A stretch of DNA of 60,353 nucleotides from the NCBI RefSeq assembly GCF_030150285.1, contig NZ_JASLGE010000058.1, forward strand, positions 1 to 60,353, in the 5' to 3' direction. The DNA is from Pseudomonas sp. Its GTDB lineage: Bacteria; Pseudomonadota; Gammaproteobacteria; Pseudomonadales; Pseudomonadaceae. Under the pieces are notes generated by a model. The model was given only the letters and a program-made list of their open reading frames with translations, made no database searches and was not told the DNA's origin. Positions 1 to 8,746 of the stretch are shown piece after piece. The position numbers and the translations under genes are program-made. Positions within the stretch are counted from its first letter, which is position 1; each line of letters opens with the position of its first letter.

Positions 1-1440
1 GTTGGCGGTGTTCATGTCGTGGGTACGACGGCGGTCATCACCGGTGTTCTTGCGCAGCTCGATGAACTCTTCGATGTCCATGTGCCAGGTTTCCAGGTAG
101 GCACACACAGCGCCCTTGCGCTTGCCACCCTGGTTCACGGCCACGGCGGTGTCGTTCACTACTTTGAGGAACGGCACAACGCCCTGGGATTTGCCGTTGG
201 TGCCCTTGATCCACGAACCCAGCGCACGTACAGGCGTCCAGTCGTTGCCCAGGCCACCGGCGAATTTGGACAACATGGCGTTGTCGTGGATCGCGTGGTA
301 GATGCCCGACAGGTCGTCCGGCACGGTGGTCAGGTAGCAGCTGGACAGCTGCGGGCGCTGAGTACCGGCGTTGAACAGGGTTGGCGTGGACGCCATGTAG
401 TCGAAGGACGACAGCAAGTTGTAGAACTCGATGGCGCGGTCTTCTTTTTGCTTCTCTTCGATTGCCAGGCCCATGGCCACGCGCATAAAGAAGATCTGCG
501 GCAGTTCGAAACGCACGCCATCCTTGTGGATGAAGTAACGGTCGTACAGGGTTTGCAGGCCCAGGTAGGTGAACTGCTGATCACGCTCGTGGTTGATCGC
601 CTTGCCCAGTTTTTCCAGGTCGAAGGTGGCCAGCACCGGGTTCAACAGGTCGAATTCGATACCTTTGGCGATGTAGGCCGGCAAGGCCTTGGCGTACAGG
701 TCAGCCATTTCGTGGTGGGTGGCGCTGTCGGCCACTTGCAGGAAGTTCAGGCCTTCAGCACGCAGCGTGTCCATCAGCAGGCGGGCGGTCACGAACGAGT
801 AGTTCGGCTCGCGCTCAACCAAGGTGCGGGCGGTCATCACCAGGGCGGTGTTGACGTCGCTCAGCGCAACGCCGTCGTACAGGTTTTTCAGGGTTTCGCG
901 CTGGATCAGGTCGCCGTCAACTTCAGCCAGGCCTTCGCAGGCTTCGGTGACGATGGTGTTCAGGCGGCCCATGTCGAGCGGCGCGAATGTACCGTCGGCG
1001 CGGGTGATGCGGATGGACGGGTGCGCCTGCACGGCGTCTTGGGCCGGGGCGCGGGTGGCGCGTTCCTTGGAGCGGGCATCACGGTAGATCACGTAGTCGC
1101 GGGCCACTTTTTGCTCGCCGGCACGCATCAGGGCCAGTTCAACCTGGTCCTGGATTTCTTCGATGTGGATAGTGCCGCCCGATGGCATGCGGCGCTTGAA
1201 GGTGGCGGTGACCTGTTCGGTCAGGCGCGCCACGGTGTCGTGAATGCGCGACGAGGCAGCTGCTTGGCCGCCCTCAACTGCGAGAAACGCTTTGGTGATG
1301 GCGACGGTGATCTTGTCATCGGTGTAAGGGACGACGGTCCCGTTACGCTTGATCACACGCAATTGGCCAGGCGCGGTCGCAGACAGATCCAGAGTTGAAT
1401 CAGGGCCCTGCGAGTTCTCGCGAGTTGTGTCGGTTTGCAT
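1..1440 (-). CDS. nrdA: Ribonucleoside-diphosphate reductase class Ia, alpha subunit (5' part; cut by window start)
   Basis: The enzyme reduces NDPs to dNDPs in the cytoplasm with its NrdB partner. The first 480 codons are present; the rest lies left of base 1. The N-terminus carries an ATP-cone (IKRNGTVVPYTDDKITVAI, about residues 30-48) and a second cone-like segment (IRITRADGTFAPLDMGRLN, about residue 125), as in P. aeruginosa NrdA, which has two cones. The catalytic barrel follows with STPTLFNAGT, SSCYL and the KRKGAVCAYLETWH region. The ATG at 1440 is chosen because GGAG lies a few bases upstream. No frame break is visible. The gene is preceded by a long leader with NrdR-like and DnaA motifs (see those entries). 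Confidence 0.97.
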   Translation of the reverse strand, partial: MQTDTTRENSQGPDSTLDLSATAPGQLRVIKRNGTVVPYTDDKITVAITKAFLAVEGGQAAASSRIHDTVARLTEQVTATFKRRMPSGGTIHIEEIQDQVELALMRAGEQKVARDYVIYRDARSKERATRAPAQDAVQAHPSIRITRADGTFAPLDMGRLNTIVTEACEGLAEVDGDLIQRETLKNLYDGVALSDVNTALVMTARTLVEREPNYSFVTARLLMDTLRAEGLNFLQVADSATHHEMADLYAKALPAYIAKGIEFDLLNPVLATFDLEKLGKAINHERDQQFTYLGLQTLYDRYFIHKDGVRFELPQIFFMRVAMGLAIEEKQKEDRAIEFYNLLSSFDYMASTPTLFNAGTQRPQLSSCYLTTVPDDLSGIYHAIHDNAMLSKFAGGLGNDWTPVRALGSWIKGTNGKSQGVVPFLKVVNDTAVAVNQGGKRKGAVCAYLETWHMDIEEFIELRKNTGDDRRRTHDMNTAN

Positions 1441-1655
1441 GGGGTGTCTCCACATTCTCTATGTTTATTTGGGCACTTTCGATGCCCACCGTGACGTCCT
1501 GAAGCACTACAACCGGCGTGAACCGGGCATAACCACTTCGGGACGTACAGAAAGGGGGTTGAAGCCGCTTCCGTGCCGAAGTTTTGGATTCGCGCGTGCT
1601 GCCGCAAACCGTATTCCTTGTGAGTGACAGTATTTCTACTGCAACACTCGGGCCT

Positions 1656-1679
1656 ATTTCCGGCTTTCAAGCCGGAAAT
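1656..1679 (-). other. Strong hairpin in the nrdA leader
   Basis: A perfect 11-bp inverted repeat (ATTTCCGGCTT and its complement around a 2-base centre) lies about 215 bases upstream of the nrdA start, between it and the NrdR-like boxes. If transcription starts near those boxes, the hairpin is in the mRNA leader. It has no T-run on the minus strand, so it is not an obvious terminator. A role in RNA stability or attenuation is only inferred. Confidence 0.45.
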
Positions 1680-1795
1680 CGACTGTCATCCGCACGAGCG
1701 GTTTGGACGTTAAAAAGAGCGTTTGGTTTAACCCGACAGGCGCGAGAAAAGGGCTTGAAATTCTCGTCTGAGTTGTGTTGGGTTTTTGGCCGTAA

Positions 1796-1844
1796 ACCCT
1801 ATATGTAGGGTTTTTTGGCGGGGCTAATACAAGATATGTGATTT
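1796..1844 (-). promoter_or_regulatory. Pair of NrdR-box-like palindromes upstream of nrdA
   Basis: Box 1 (1796-1811, ACCCTATATGTAGGGT) is a near-perfect 16-base palindrome resembling the NrdR consensus acaCwATATwTwGtgt. Box 2 (1829-1844, ACAAGATATGTGATTT) is weaker. Their centres are 33 bases apart, about three helical turns, as expected for paired NrdR sites. NrdR represses ribonucleotide reductase genes when bound to ATP/dATP. The boxes lie about 355-400 bases from the nrdA start codon, farther than usual, which implies a long leader. Confidence 0.6.
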
Positions 1845-1867
1845 ACAGGGGTTGCGCAAATGCGACC

Positions 1868-1876
1868 TGTGGATAA
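1868..1876 (-). promoter_or_regulatory. DnaA box upstream of nrdA
   Basis: TTATCCACA (minus strand) is a perfect match to the DnaA box TTATNCACA. A one-mismatch copy follows at 1880-1888. In E. coli, nrdAB transcription is tied to the cell cycle through DnaA boxes in its promoter. The position just upstream of the NrdR-like boxes makes a similar role here plausible, but a 9-mer alone is weak evidence. Confidence 0.5.
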
Positions 1877-2089
1877 CTCTGTGTGTAAATTGTGTGTGAA
1901 TCCCTGAAGCTCCATGTAGGCCGCATGGCCCCGGCTTTTTGCCGTTTGTCACCACGATGAGCGGGACTAAAATGTTTGCGCCGCATTTTGAGGGCGCGAA
2001 CCCTACCATAAAAAACAGCGCTGTCCGAACGCATTTTGGAGCGGGCCTAAAGATAGGAAAGGTCAAGCGAAAAAAGCGCCAAAGAGGGG

Positions 2090-2117
2090 TCGCCAAGGCC
2101 CCGAAAGGCCTTGGCGA
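2090..2117 (-). terminator. Hairpin after bglX
   Basis: A perfect 11-bp stem (TCGCCAAGGCC) with a 6-base loop begins 14 bases past the bglX stop, followed on the minus strand by a T-rich stretch. It is probably the bglX terminator. Confidence 0.6.
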
Positions 2118-2130
2118 AAAGGGCGCGAAA

Positions 2131-4422
2131 TTACAGCAGTTCGAAGCTGTTTTGCTGAACGTTTTGCGAGTCCAGGCCTATGTACACCTCGAACTCACCC
2201 GGTTCGGCGGCGTACTTCAATTGCGCGTTGTAGAACTTCAGGTCGTGCTCGTCGAGGGTGAATTCAACGACCTGCTGCTCGCCGGGCTTGAGCAGGATTT
2301 TCTGGAAGTTCTTCAGTTCCTTGACCGGGCGGCTCATCGACGCCGCGACGTCGCGCAGGTACAACTGCACCACGGTCTCGCCTTCACGCTTGCCGGTGTT
2401 TTTCACCGTGACGCTGGCGGTCAGGGTGTGCCCAGGCTTCAGGGTCTTGGCCGACAGGCTGACAGGCGAGAGGCTGAAGTCCGTGTAGCTCAGGCCATAA
2501 CCGAAGGGGTACAGCGGCGTGTTGGGCTCGTCAAAGTACTGCGAGGTGTAATTGCCCGGCTTGCCCGGTGTAAAGGGGCGGCCAATGCTCAGGTGGTTGT
2601 AGTAGCTGGGAATCTGCCCTACGGAGCGTGGGAACGTGATGGGCAGCTTGCCCGACGGGTTGTAGTCGCCGAACAGCACGTCGGCAATCGCGTTACCGCC
2701 TTCGGTGCCGCTGAACCAGGTTTCCAGCACGGCGTCAGCCTGTTGCTGTTGCTTGTCGATCGACAACGGGCGGCCGTTCATCAGCACGAGCACCAACGGT
2801 TTGCCGGTGGCCTTGAGCGCGGTGATCAACGCCTGTTGGCTGGCCGGAATATTGAGGTCGGTGCGGCTGGACGACTCGTGAGACATGCCCCGCGACTCAC
2901 CGACCACCGCCACGACCACATCGGACTGCTGCGCGGCCTTGACCGCCTCGTCAATCATGACCTGCGCCGGGCGCGGGTCGTTGACCACTTCCGGTGCATC
3001 GAAATTGAGGAAGTTGAGGTAATCGACGATGCTTTGATCGTCGGTAATATTGGCCCCACGGGCATACATCAGTGAGCCTTGTGGGCCCATTGCCGTGCGC
3101 AAGCCGTCCAGCACGGTCACCGATTGCGCGGGCTGACCGTTGGCCGCCCAACTGCCCATCATGTCAATGGGGGCGTTGGCCAGCGGGCCCACCAGTGCGA
3201 TGCGCGCCTGTTTGTTCAGCGGCAGGGTCTCGGCCCGGTTTTTCAGCAGCACCAGGCTTTTGCGTGCCACCTCCCGTGCCTCTTGGCGGTGCAGACGGCT
3301 TTCGGCCTGGGTGTCGGCCGGGTCATCCTCGGCCTTGCCGATGCGCAGGTACGGGTCGGCAAACAGGCCCATGTCGTACTTGGCCCCGAGCACTTCGCGC
3401 ACGGCGTTGTCCAGGTCGCTCTGCGGCACCTCGCCCGATTTGATCAAGCCGGGTAACTCTTCGCCGTACAGCGAGTCGTTCATGCTCATGTCGATACCGG
3501 CCTTGATCGCCAGTTTGGCGGCTTCACGCCCGTCCTTGGCGACGCCGTGCTTGATCAGTTCAAAAATCGCACCGTGGTCACTGACGGCAACGCCCTTGAA
3601 GCCCCAGTCCTTGCGCAGCAGGTCTTGCATCAACCACAGGTTGGCGGTGGCGGGTACGCCGTTGATCGAGTTCAGCGCCACCATCACGCCCCCCGCGCCG
3701 GCATCAATCGCGGCACGGTAGGGCGGCAAGTAGTCCTGGAACATGCGCACCGGGCTCATGTCGACGGTGTTGTAGTCGCGGCCGCCTTCAATCGCGCCGT
3801 ACAGGGCAAAGTGTTTAACGCTGGCCATGATGTTGCCAGCCAGCGCGGGCGACGCGCCCTGATAGGCCTGCACCATCACTTTGGCGATGCGCGAGACTAA
3901 ATAGGTGTCTTCGCCAAACCCTTCGGAGGTGCGGCCCCAGCGCGGGTCGCGAGCGATGTCGACCATCGGCGCGAAGGTCAGGTCGATGCTGTCGGCGCTG
4001 GCCTCTTTGGCGGCAACGCGGCCGCTGAGGGCGATGGCGTCCATGTCCCAGCTGGAGGCCAGGGCCAGGCTGATGGGGAAAATGGTGCGATGGCCGTGAA
4101 TCACGTCATAGGCAAAAAACATCGGAATTTTCAGACGGCTGCGCTGGGCTGCGTCCTGCATTGGGCGGTTTTCGGCGCGGCTGATGGAATTGAACGTGCC
4201 GCCGATGCGGCCGGCGGCGATCTCCTTGCGGATCAGTTCGCGGGGCATTTCAGGGCCGATGCTGATCAGACGCAATTGGCCGACCTTCTCCTCGACGGTC
4301 ATTTGCTTGAGTAACGCTTCCACAAAAACCGCTTTGGGCGGGAGCGGGGCAGGCGGGTTTTGGGCCCAGACAGCCTGACTGGCCAGGCTGATGGCGAGGC
4401 CCAGCAAACACATAATTCTCAT
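2131..4422 (-). CDS. bglX: Periplasmic beta-glucosidase, glycoside hydrolase family 3
   Basis: This enzyme cleaves terminal beta-D-glucosyl residues in the periplasm. The 763-residue product has a signal peptide (MRIMCLLGLAISLASQAVWA), a GH3 N-terminal barrel with KHFALYGA and the nucleophile segment GVAVSDHGAI, then the GH3 C-terminal domain and a fibronectin III-like tail. This matches E. coli BglX in length and order. A TTG at 4425 is in frame, but the ATG at 4422 is the better start. The ribosome site is weak (AGAAGACC). The gene stands alone, upstream of nrdA on the same strand, with its own terminator. Confidence 0.95.
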   Translation of the reverse strand: MRIMCLLGLAISLASQAVWAQNPPAPLPPKAVFVEALLKQMTVEEKVGQLRLISIGPEMPRELIRKEIAAGRIGGTFNSISRAENRPMQDAAQRSRLKIPMFFAYDVIHGHRTIFPISLALASSWDMDAIALSGRVAAKEASADSIDLTFAPMVDIARDPRWGRTSEGFGEDTYLVSRIAKVMVQAYQGASPALAGNIMASVKHFALYGAIEGGRDYNTVDMSPVRMFQDYLPPYRAAIDAGAGGVMVALNSINGVPATANLWLMQDLLRKDWGFKGVAVSDHGAIFELIKHGVAKDGREAAKLAIKAGIDMSMNDSLYGEELPGLIKSGEVPQSDLDNAVREVLGAKYDMGLFADPYLRIGKAEDDPADTQAESRLHRQEAREVARKSLVLLKNRAETLPLNKQARIALVGPLANAPIDMMGSWAANGQPAQSVTVLDGLRTAMGPQGSLMYARGANITDDQSIVDYLNFLNFDAPEVVNDPRPAQVMIDEAVKAAQQSDVVVAVVGESRGMSHESSSRTDLNIPASQQALITALKATGKPLVLVLMNGRPLSIDKQQQQADAVLETWFSGTEGGNAIADVLFGDYNPSGKLPITFPRSVGQIPSYYNHLSIGRPFTPGKPGNYTSQYFDEPNTPLYPFGYGLSYTDFSLSPVSLSAKTLKPGHTLTASVTVKNTGKREGETVVQLYLRDVAASMSRPVKELKNFQKILLKPGEQQVVEFTLDEHDLKFYNAQLKYAAEPGEFEVYIGLDSQNVQQNSFELL

Positions 4423-4687
4423 CAAGGTCTTCTACGCGGCGGCTCACGGAACGCGAGGGCGGCCCACGTTCGTGCAGCGATGTTGTTCGGGGGGGATGTC
4501 TGAAAATACTCGCCGCAAAGAATTGACCTATCTTTACATGAGAATATTCCTACATTTGAGGGTGTCTTTTAGCTGATTCGCCACTGCCAATCCAGTGGTG
4601 CACAGCGATATTCAGTCGCGCGTGGGAGTTTTCTGCGCTATTAGGCTGTCCATGTACTCAATCGATTCGTTTCGGAGCGTCATAAGC

Positions 4688-5296
4688 ATGACCACACACA
4701 GCGTTAGAGCCCTTAGCTGGAAAGTCATCGCCCTGATGGCATTGAGCAGCCTATTGGCCGGGTGCGGGATTAATACCATTCCGACCCTGGATGAGCAGGT
4801 CAAGGCGGCCTGGTCGCAAGTACAGAACCAGTATCAGCGCCGCGCCGACCTGATCCCCAACCTGGTTGAAACCGTCAAGGGCGCGGCCAGGCAAGAGCAG
4901 GCCACGCTGACGGCCGTGATCGAAGCGCGGGCTAAAGCCACCTCGATTCAAGTGGATGCCAGCACCCTGGACAATCCGGAAAAACTCAAACAGTTCCAGG
5001 ACGCTCAAAACCAACTGACCGGTGCCTTGAGCCGCCTGATGGTGGTGTCGGAACGTTACCCGGAGCTGAAGTCCAACCAGAACTTCCTTGCGTTGCAATC
5101 GCAACTTGAGGGCACGGAAAACCGCATCAGCGTGGCCCGTCGCGACTTTATTCTTGCGGTTGAGCGCTACAACACCGAAATCCGCACCTTCCCGGGCCGT
5201 CTGTGGCATGCCGTGATGTACAGCGACTTACCCGTACGCCCGACCTTCGAAGCCACCACGCCGGGTGCTGACCAAGCACCCGAAGTGAAGTTCTAA
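4688..5296 (+). CDS. lemA: LemA family lipoprotein
   Basis: LemA-family proteins are envelope proteins of poorly known function. This one has a lipoprotein signal with lipobox LLAGC (Cys26), followed by the LemA helical domain (VQNQYQRRADLIPNLVETV near its start, RFILAVERYN-like end). The frame is open upstream to 4595, but the ATG at 4688 gives a proper lipoprotein signal and has GGAG about 11 bases before it. Two TPM-domain genes follow, the usual lemA neighbours, so the three probably form one envelope operon. The product is 202 residues long, as expected. Confidence 0.9.
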   Translation: MTTHSVRALSWKVIALMALSSLLAGCGINTIPTLDEQVKAAWSQVQNQYQRRADLIPNLVETVKGAARQEQATLTAVIEARAKATSIQVDASTLDNPEKLKQFQDAQNQLTGALSRLMVVSERYPELKSNQNFLALQSQLEGTENRISVARRDFILAVERYNTEIRTFPGRLWHAVMYSDLPVRPTFEATTPGADQAPEVKF

Positions 5297-5304
5297 CGTG
5301 TCGG

Positions 5305-5356
5305 CGCGAGCTTTGCTTTTAAAGATCAAAAGATCGCGAGCAAGCTTGCGCCTACA
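5305..5356. repeat. REP-type palindrome (degenerate left arm)
   Basis: The right half (AAAAGATCGCGAGCAAGCTTGCGCCTACAG-like) is the Pseudomonas REP sequence, preceded by an imperfect inverted copy (GGCGCGAGCTTTGC). A better copy of the same family lies at 28394-28447. It sits between lemA and the first TPM gene. Confidence 0.7.
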
Positions 5357-5381
5357 GTCTCAACCACCACACGAGGTGTTG

Positions 5382-6122
5382 ATGCGCGTATTAAAACCGG
5401 GTTTGGGCTTGTTGCTTTGGCTCTTTATCACTACCGCACAGGCGCTGACGTTTCCGACGCTGAGCGGGCGGGTGGTGGATAACGGGCAGATGCTCGACCC
5501 TGCCACCCGCCAACAGTTGACGCAAACCCTGGAGGCTCACGAAAAAGCCACGGGTGAGCAAGTCGTGGTGGTGACAGTGCCAGACCTGCAGGGCACCCCC
5601 ATTGAAGAGTTCGGCTACCAATTAGGCCGGGCCTGGGGTATCGGGCAGAAAGACAAGAATAACGGGGCACTGCTGATCGTGGCCCGCGACGACCGCAAAC
5701 TGCGGATCGAAGTGGGCTACGGCCTGGAAGACCGCCTCACCGACGCGCAGTCGTCAGTGATCATCAACCAGGTCATCACCCCGGCTTTCAGGGCGGGTAA
5801 CGTTAGCCAAGGCATTCGTGACGGTGCCGCCGCCATGCTCCAGGTGCTGGGCGGCACCCCATTAGCCGAGCCGGCTTACGCCAGCGGGCAGGGCGGCGGC
5901 GATGACTTTATGGCGCAACACCCCGGTGTGGTGGTGCTGCTGTTTTTACTGTTCGTCGCGGGAGTGGCTGTGTGCCAATTCCTCGGCATTTGCAACGCGG
6001 GCGGTGGCGGCAGCTCACGTTCCGGCGGTTTTGGCGGGGGCGGCTTCGGGCGTGGCGGCGGTGGCGGTTTTCGGGGTGGCGGCGGCAGTTTTGGTGGCGG
6101 TGGTGCTTCGGGCGGCTGGTAA
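5382..6122 (+). CDS. TPM domain protein, YgcG family, with Gly-rich tail
   Basis: TPM domains are found in envelope proteins next to LemA; some members in other organisms act in photosystem repair or as phosphatases. The 246-residue product has a signal peptide (LLLWLFITTAQA), a TPM domain (about residues 30-150, with EQVVVVTVPDLQG and RIEVGYGLEDRLTD), a transmembrane helix (VVVLLFLLFVAGVAVCQFL) and a tail made almost only of Gly, Ser, Phe and Arg. The ATG at 5382 has GAGGT upstream and gives the signal peptide. The Gly-rich tail after the helix is typical of the family. Confidence 0.9.
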   Translation: MRVLKPGLGLLLWLFITTAQALTFPTLSGRVVDNGQMLDPATRQQLTQTLEAHEKATGEQVVVVTVPDLQGTPIEEFGYQLGRAWGIGQKDKNNGALLIVARDDRKLRIEVGYGLEDRLTDAQSSVIINQVITPAFRAGNVSQGIRDGAAAMLQVLGGTPLAEPAYASGQGGGDDFMAQHPGVVVLLFLLFVAGVAVCQFLGICNAGGGGSSRSGGFGGGGFGRGGGGGFRGGGGSFGGGGASGGW

Positions 6123-6150
6123 TTCAACTTTTAAACGGGCATTGAAACGT

Positions 6151-6765
6151 ATGGCTTTACTCACACACGCGCAAAAACGGCAGGTCGAAGAGGCCGTGAC
6201 CCGCGCCGAACAGCGCACCGACGCAGAAATTGTCACCGTGCTCGCCCCGCGCGCCGATGACTACAGCTACATCCCCTTGCTGTGGGCCAGCCTGATAGCC
6301 CTGGCCGTCCCGGCGCTGGTGCACTTTATCAGCAGCGACATGACGATCTACTCCTTGCTCATGCTGCAATGGGCCACCTTTGTCGTGCTTAGCCTGATCT
6401 TCCGCATCCCGGTGTTGACCACCTTCCTGATCCCGGCCCGCGTTCGCCACTGGCGGGCCAGCAACCTGGCGCGGCGTCAATTTCTCGAACAAAAACTGCA
6501 CCACACCCAAGACCGTACCGGGGTGCTGATCTTTGTCAGCGAAGCCGAACGCTACGTCGAAATCATCGTCGACGAAGGCATTTCCCGGCACCTGGACAAC
6601 AGCGACTGGGGCAGCATCGTCAACGACTTTGTGCGCCGAGTGGCGCTGGGGCACACGGCTGAAGGCTTTATTGCGTGCATCGACGCCAGCGCCGAACTGC
6701 TGGAAAAACACATACCGAAAACCCAAACACGCAATCAATTGCCTAATCGGTTGGTGGTGTTGTAA
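6151..6765 (+). CDS. TPM domain membrane protein
   Basis: This is the third gene of the lemA operon. The 204-residue product begins with a TPM half (VEEAVTRAEQRTDAEIVTVLA), has two hydrophobic segments (about residues 37-57 and 65-90) and ends with the rest of the domain (RTGVLIFVSEAERYVEIIVDEG). The ATG at 6151 lies 28 bases after the previous stop; an upstream TTG (6142) is a less likely start. It is probably an inner-membrane protein working with LemA and the preceding protein. The exact function is unknown. Confidence 0.85.
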   Translation: MALLTHAQKRQVEEAVTRAEQRTDAEIVTVLAPRADDYSYIPLLWASLIALAVPALVHFISSDMTIYSLLMLQWATFVVLSLIFRIPVLTTFLIPARVRHWRASNLARRQFLEQKLHHTQDRTGVLIFVSEAERYVEIIVDEGISRHLDNSDWGSIVNDFVRRVALGHTAEGFIACIDASAELLEKHIPKTQTRNQLPNRLVVL

Positions 6766-6789
6766 AGACCGATTGTTTGCTTTTGAAAT

Positions 6790-6818
6790 CTCCGACATTC
6801 ACCCGGAAAGTGTCGGAG
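6790..6818 (+). terminator. Hairpin after the lemA-TPM operon
   Basis: An 8-bp stem (CTCCGACA / TGTCGGAG) begins 24 bases past the stop, followed by a short weak T-rich run (GTTTGTG). It is probably the operon terminator. Confidence 0.55.
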
Positions 6819-6947
6819 GTTTGTGTAATTAAGGTGTGGTTTCATTCTTATGTATTGATAAGCAAGTTCCTTGTCTTCTGTGGTTTTTATTTGTTTGATG
6901 TTTATTTTATTGGTTTGTACTATTACGAATTGTTATTTTTATAAAGA

Positions 6948-7175
6948 GTGACTAGTTTGTGGCTGCGCGTGGCGCGGCGAGTGGTGCCCGAGGTGTTCAG
7001 GGCTGCGGTTTTTTATGTGTATGTAGTTTTAACCGTGTTGTGTGCTTTATTTACGATGTATTTTTCGTTGAGGGGGCGTGTCGAAGAGCGTAACTCAAGT
7101 GCCTTTGCCGCGGTGGTTGGTGGGTTTTTAGTGGGGTGGATTAACAAAGTTAGGCGTAAAGAGAATTTGAGTTAG
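6948..7175 (+). CDS. Possible small two-helix membrane protein
   Basis: This is a 75-codon frame with a GTG start in an AT-rich stretch unlike its neighbours. The predicted protein is basic at both ends with two hydrophobic segments (VFRAAVFYVYVVLTVLCALF and AFAAVVGGFLVGWI). No family was recognised. No good ribosome site precedes the GTG, and an in-frame stop lies just upstream. It may be an acquired small membrane protein, a remnant, or noncoding. Confidence 0.35.
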   Translation: MTSLWLRVARRVVPEVFRAAVFYVYVVLTVLCALFTMYFSLRGRVEERNSSAFAAVVGGFLVGWINKVRRKENLS

Positions 7176-7414
7176 GTGCTTTGTAAAGGCGGGTGAGTCA
7201 TGAAGGTAGAAAATGATCTGAAAGAAATAAATGCACAACGTGTTAATGGCGAGCTTGATTGGGAATTGAAGTAGATGACGAATGTAAAATACAGCTCATA
7301 TTACTTCGCGCCCAAGCCCTTGAAAATTACCCCGTGCCCCCAGCCCCTAACCTGCTTAAAATAGCGCCCATTCCTGTTCTGTTCCCCCTCCTGCATCCCG
7401 AGGCACCTTTTTCA

Positions 7415-8632
7415 ATGTCAGTGACTGCTACCACCGCTGCGTCTGTGCCGGATCATCGTGCGCAATTTTTGAACCTGCTGGAAACCGGGCTGGCGCAAAA
7501 TTCGTTTATCAAGCTGGTGCTGGCCAAGTATGTCGGCCCGGAAGCCGAGTTGCAGCGCATCATCATTAAGCAGGTCACGGTCAAAGAGCAGCCTTGCCTG
7601 TCGTTTGTGTACCGCTATAAAACCCGTGATATCACCAAGAATTTCCCGCTGGGCGAGGGGGTGGCGGTGGTCGCCGGGTTGTTGCCCGAGGCGTTCAAGA
7701 ATGCGCATTTGCTGACGCTGACCGATGAGGTGCAACTGGAGTACAGCAAAAAGGGTAAGAGCGCGCTGTTCAAGGGTAAGAGTCAGCAGGCCCGTGAAGT
7801 ACCGTCGGCGGGGCATAACCGTGAGAAGAATCGCTTTGTGGATTTGACGCGGCCGTTTCTGGCGGACTTGGGCGTGACCAATCAGCAGCAAGAGCTGATA
7901 CCGGCGATGTCGCGCAAGTGGAAGCAGATCAACAAATTTATCGAGGTGTTTTCCCATGCCTTGAGCACGTCACCGCTTGCGCTCGATCAGCCGGTCAAGG
8001 TGGTGGACTTTGGCTCGGGCAAGGGCTACCTGACGTTTGCCATCCACGATTACCTGCGCCACGGCCTCAAAGCCGAAGGCCTGGTCACGGGGGTTGAGCT
8101 GCGCGAAGACATGGTCACGTTGTGCAATAACGCCGCGCAGCGCCTGGAGCACCCGGGGCTGAGCTTCCAGCACGGCGATGTACGCAGTTTTGCGCCCACC
8201 CCCATCGATGTGATGATCGCCCTGCATGCCTGCGACATTGCCACCGACTATGCGATTCATATGGGCATCCGCTCCGGGGCCGCGATCATCATGTGTTCGC
8301 CGTGCTGCCACAAGCAGATCCGCCTGCAAATCCAGAGCCCGGCCTTGCTCAAGCCCATGCTGCAATACGGCTTGCACCTGGGCCAGCAGGCCGAAATGGT
8401 GACCGACAGCCTGCGGGCACTGTTCCTTGAGGCCTGCGGCTATGAAACCAAAGTGTTTGAGTTCATCTCGCTGGAGCACACCAACAAGAACAAGATGATT
8501 CTGGCGGTCAAGCGCGCCGAGCCGGTGGACCCAGCGCCGTTGTGGGTGAAAATCCAGGAATTGAAGGCGTTCTACGGCATTCAGGAGCATTGCCTTGAAA
8601 CGTTGTTGCAGGCCGATGGTTTGCTGAAGTAA
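7415..8632 (+). CDS. SAM-dependent methyltransferase (Methyltransf_32-like)
   Basis: The substrate is unknown. The 405-residue protein has an uncharacterised N-terminal half and a class I methyltransferase domain with the SAM loop VVDFGSGKGYLTFAIHDYL (about residue 195) and ALHACDIATDYAI, followed by CSPCCHKQI. This combination is typical of the Methyltransf_32 family, whose relatives include METTL25 and GSTCD-type proteins. The frame is open upstream to 7259, but that part has a poor start; the ATG at 7415 gives a normal bacterial length. Confidence 0.8.
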   Translation: MSVTATTAASVPDHRAQFLNLLETGLAQNSFIKLVLAKYVGPEAELQRIIIKQVTVKEQPCLSFVYRYKTRDITKNFPLGEGVAVVAGLLPEAFKNAHLLTLTDEVQLEYSKKGKSALFKGKSQQAREVPSAGHNREKNRFVDLTRPFLADLGVTNQQQELIPAMSRKWKQINKFIEVFSHALSTSPLALDQPVKVVDFGSGKGYLTFAIHDYLRHGLKAEGLVTGVELREDMVTLCNNAAQRLEHPGLSFQHGDVRSFAPTPIDVMIALHACDIATDYAIHMGIRSGAAIIMCSPCCHKQIRLQIQSPALLKPMLQYGLHLGQQAEMVTDSLRALFLEACGYETKVFEFISLEHTNKNKMILAVKRAEPVDPAPLWVKIQELKAFYGIQEHCLETLLQADGLLK

Positions 8633-8746
8633 CGCGGTAGGACGCATTCTGGCGGGTACGTAGTACATGGCTATTACCCGCACGGGCGCTCAGGGCGTAC
8701 CTTGGCTACTCTTGTTGGCCCACGTACCCCTTGAGGAGCATTCACC

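Noticed and set aside
19..1398. Long plus-strand frame opposite nrdA
   Set aside because: Antisense of nrdA, whose ATP-cone and catalytic motifs are clear on the minus strand.
5876..6127. Proline-rich frame on the minus strand
   Set aside because: It is the complement of the Gly-rich tail of the TPM protein.
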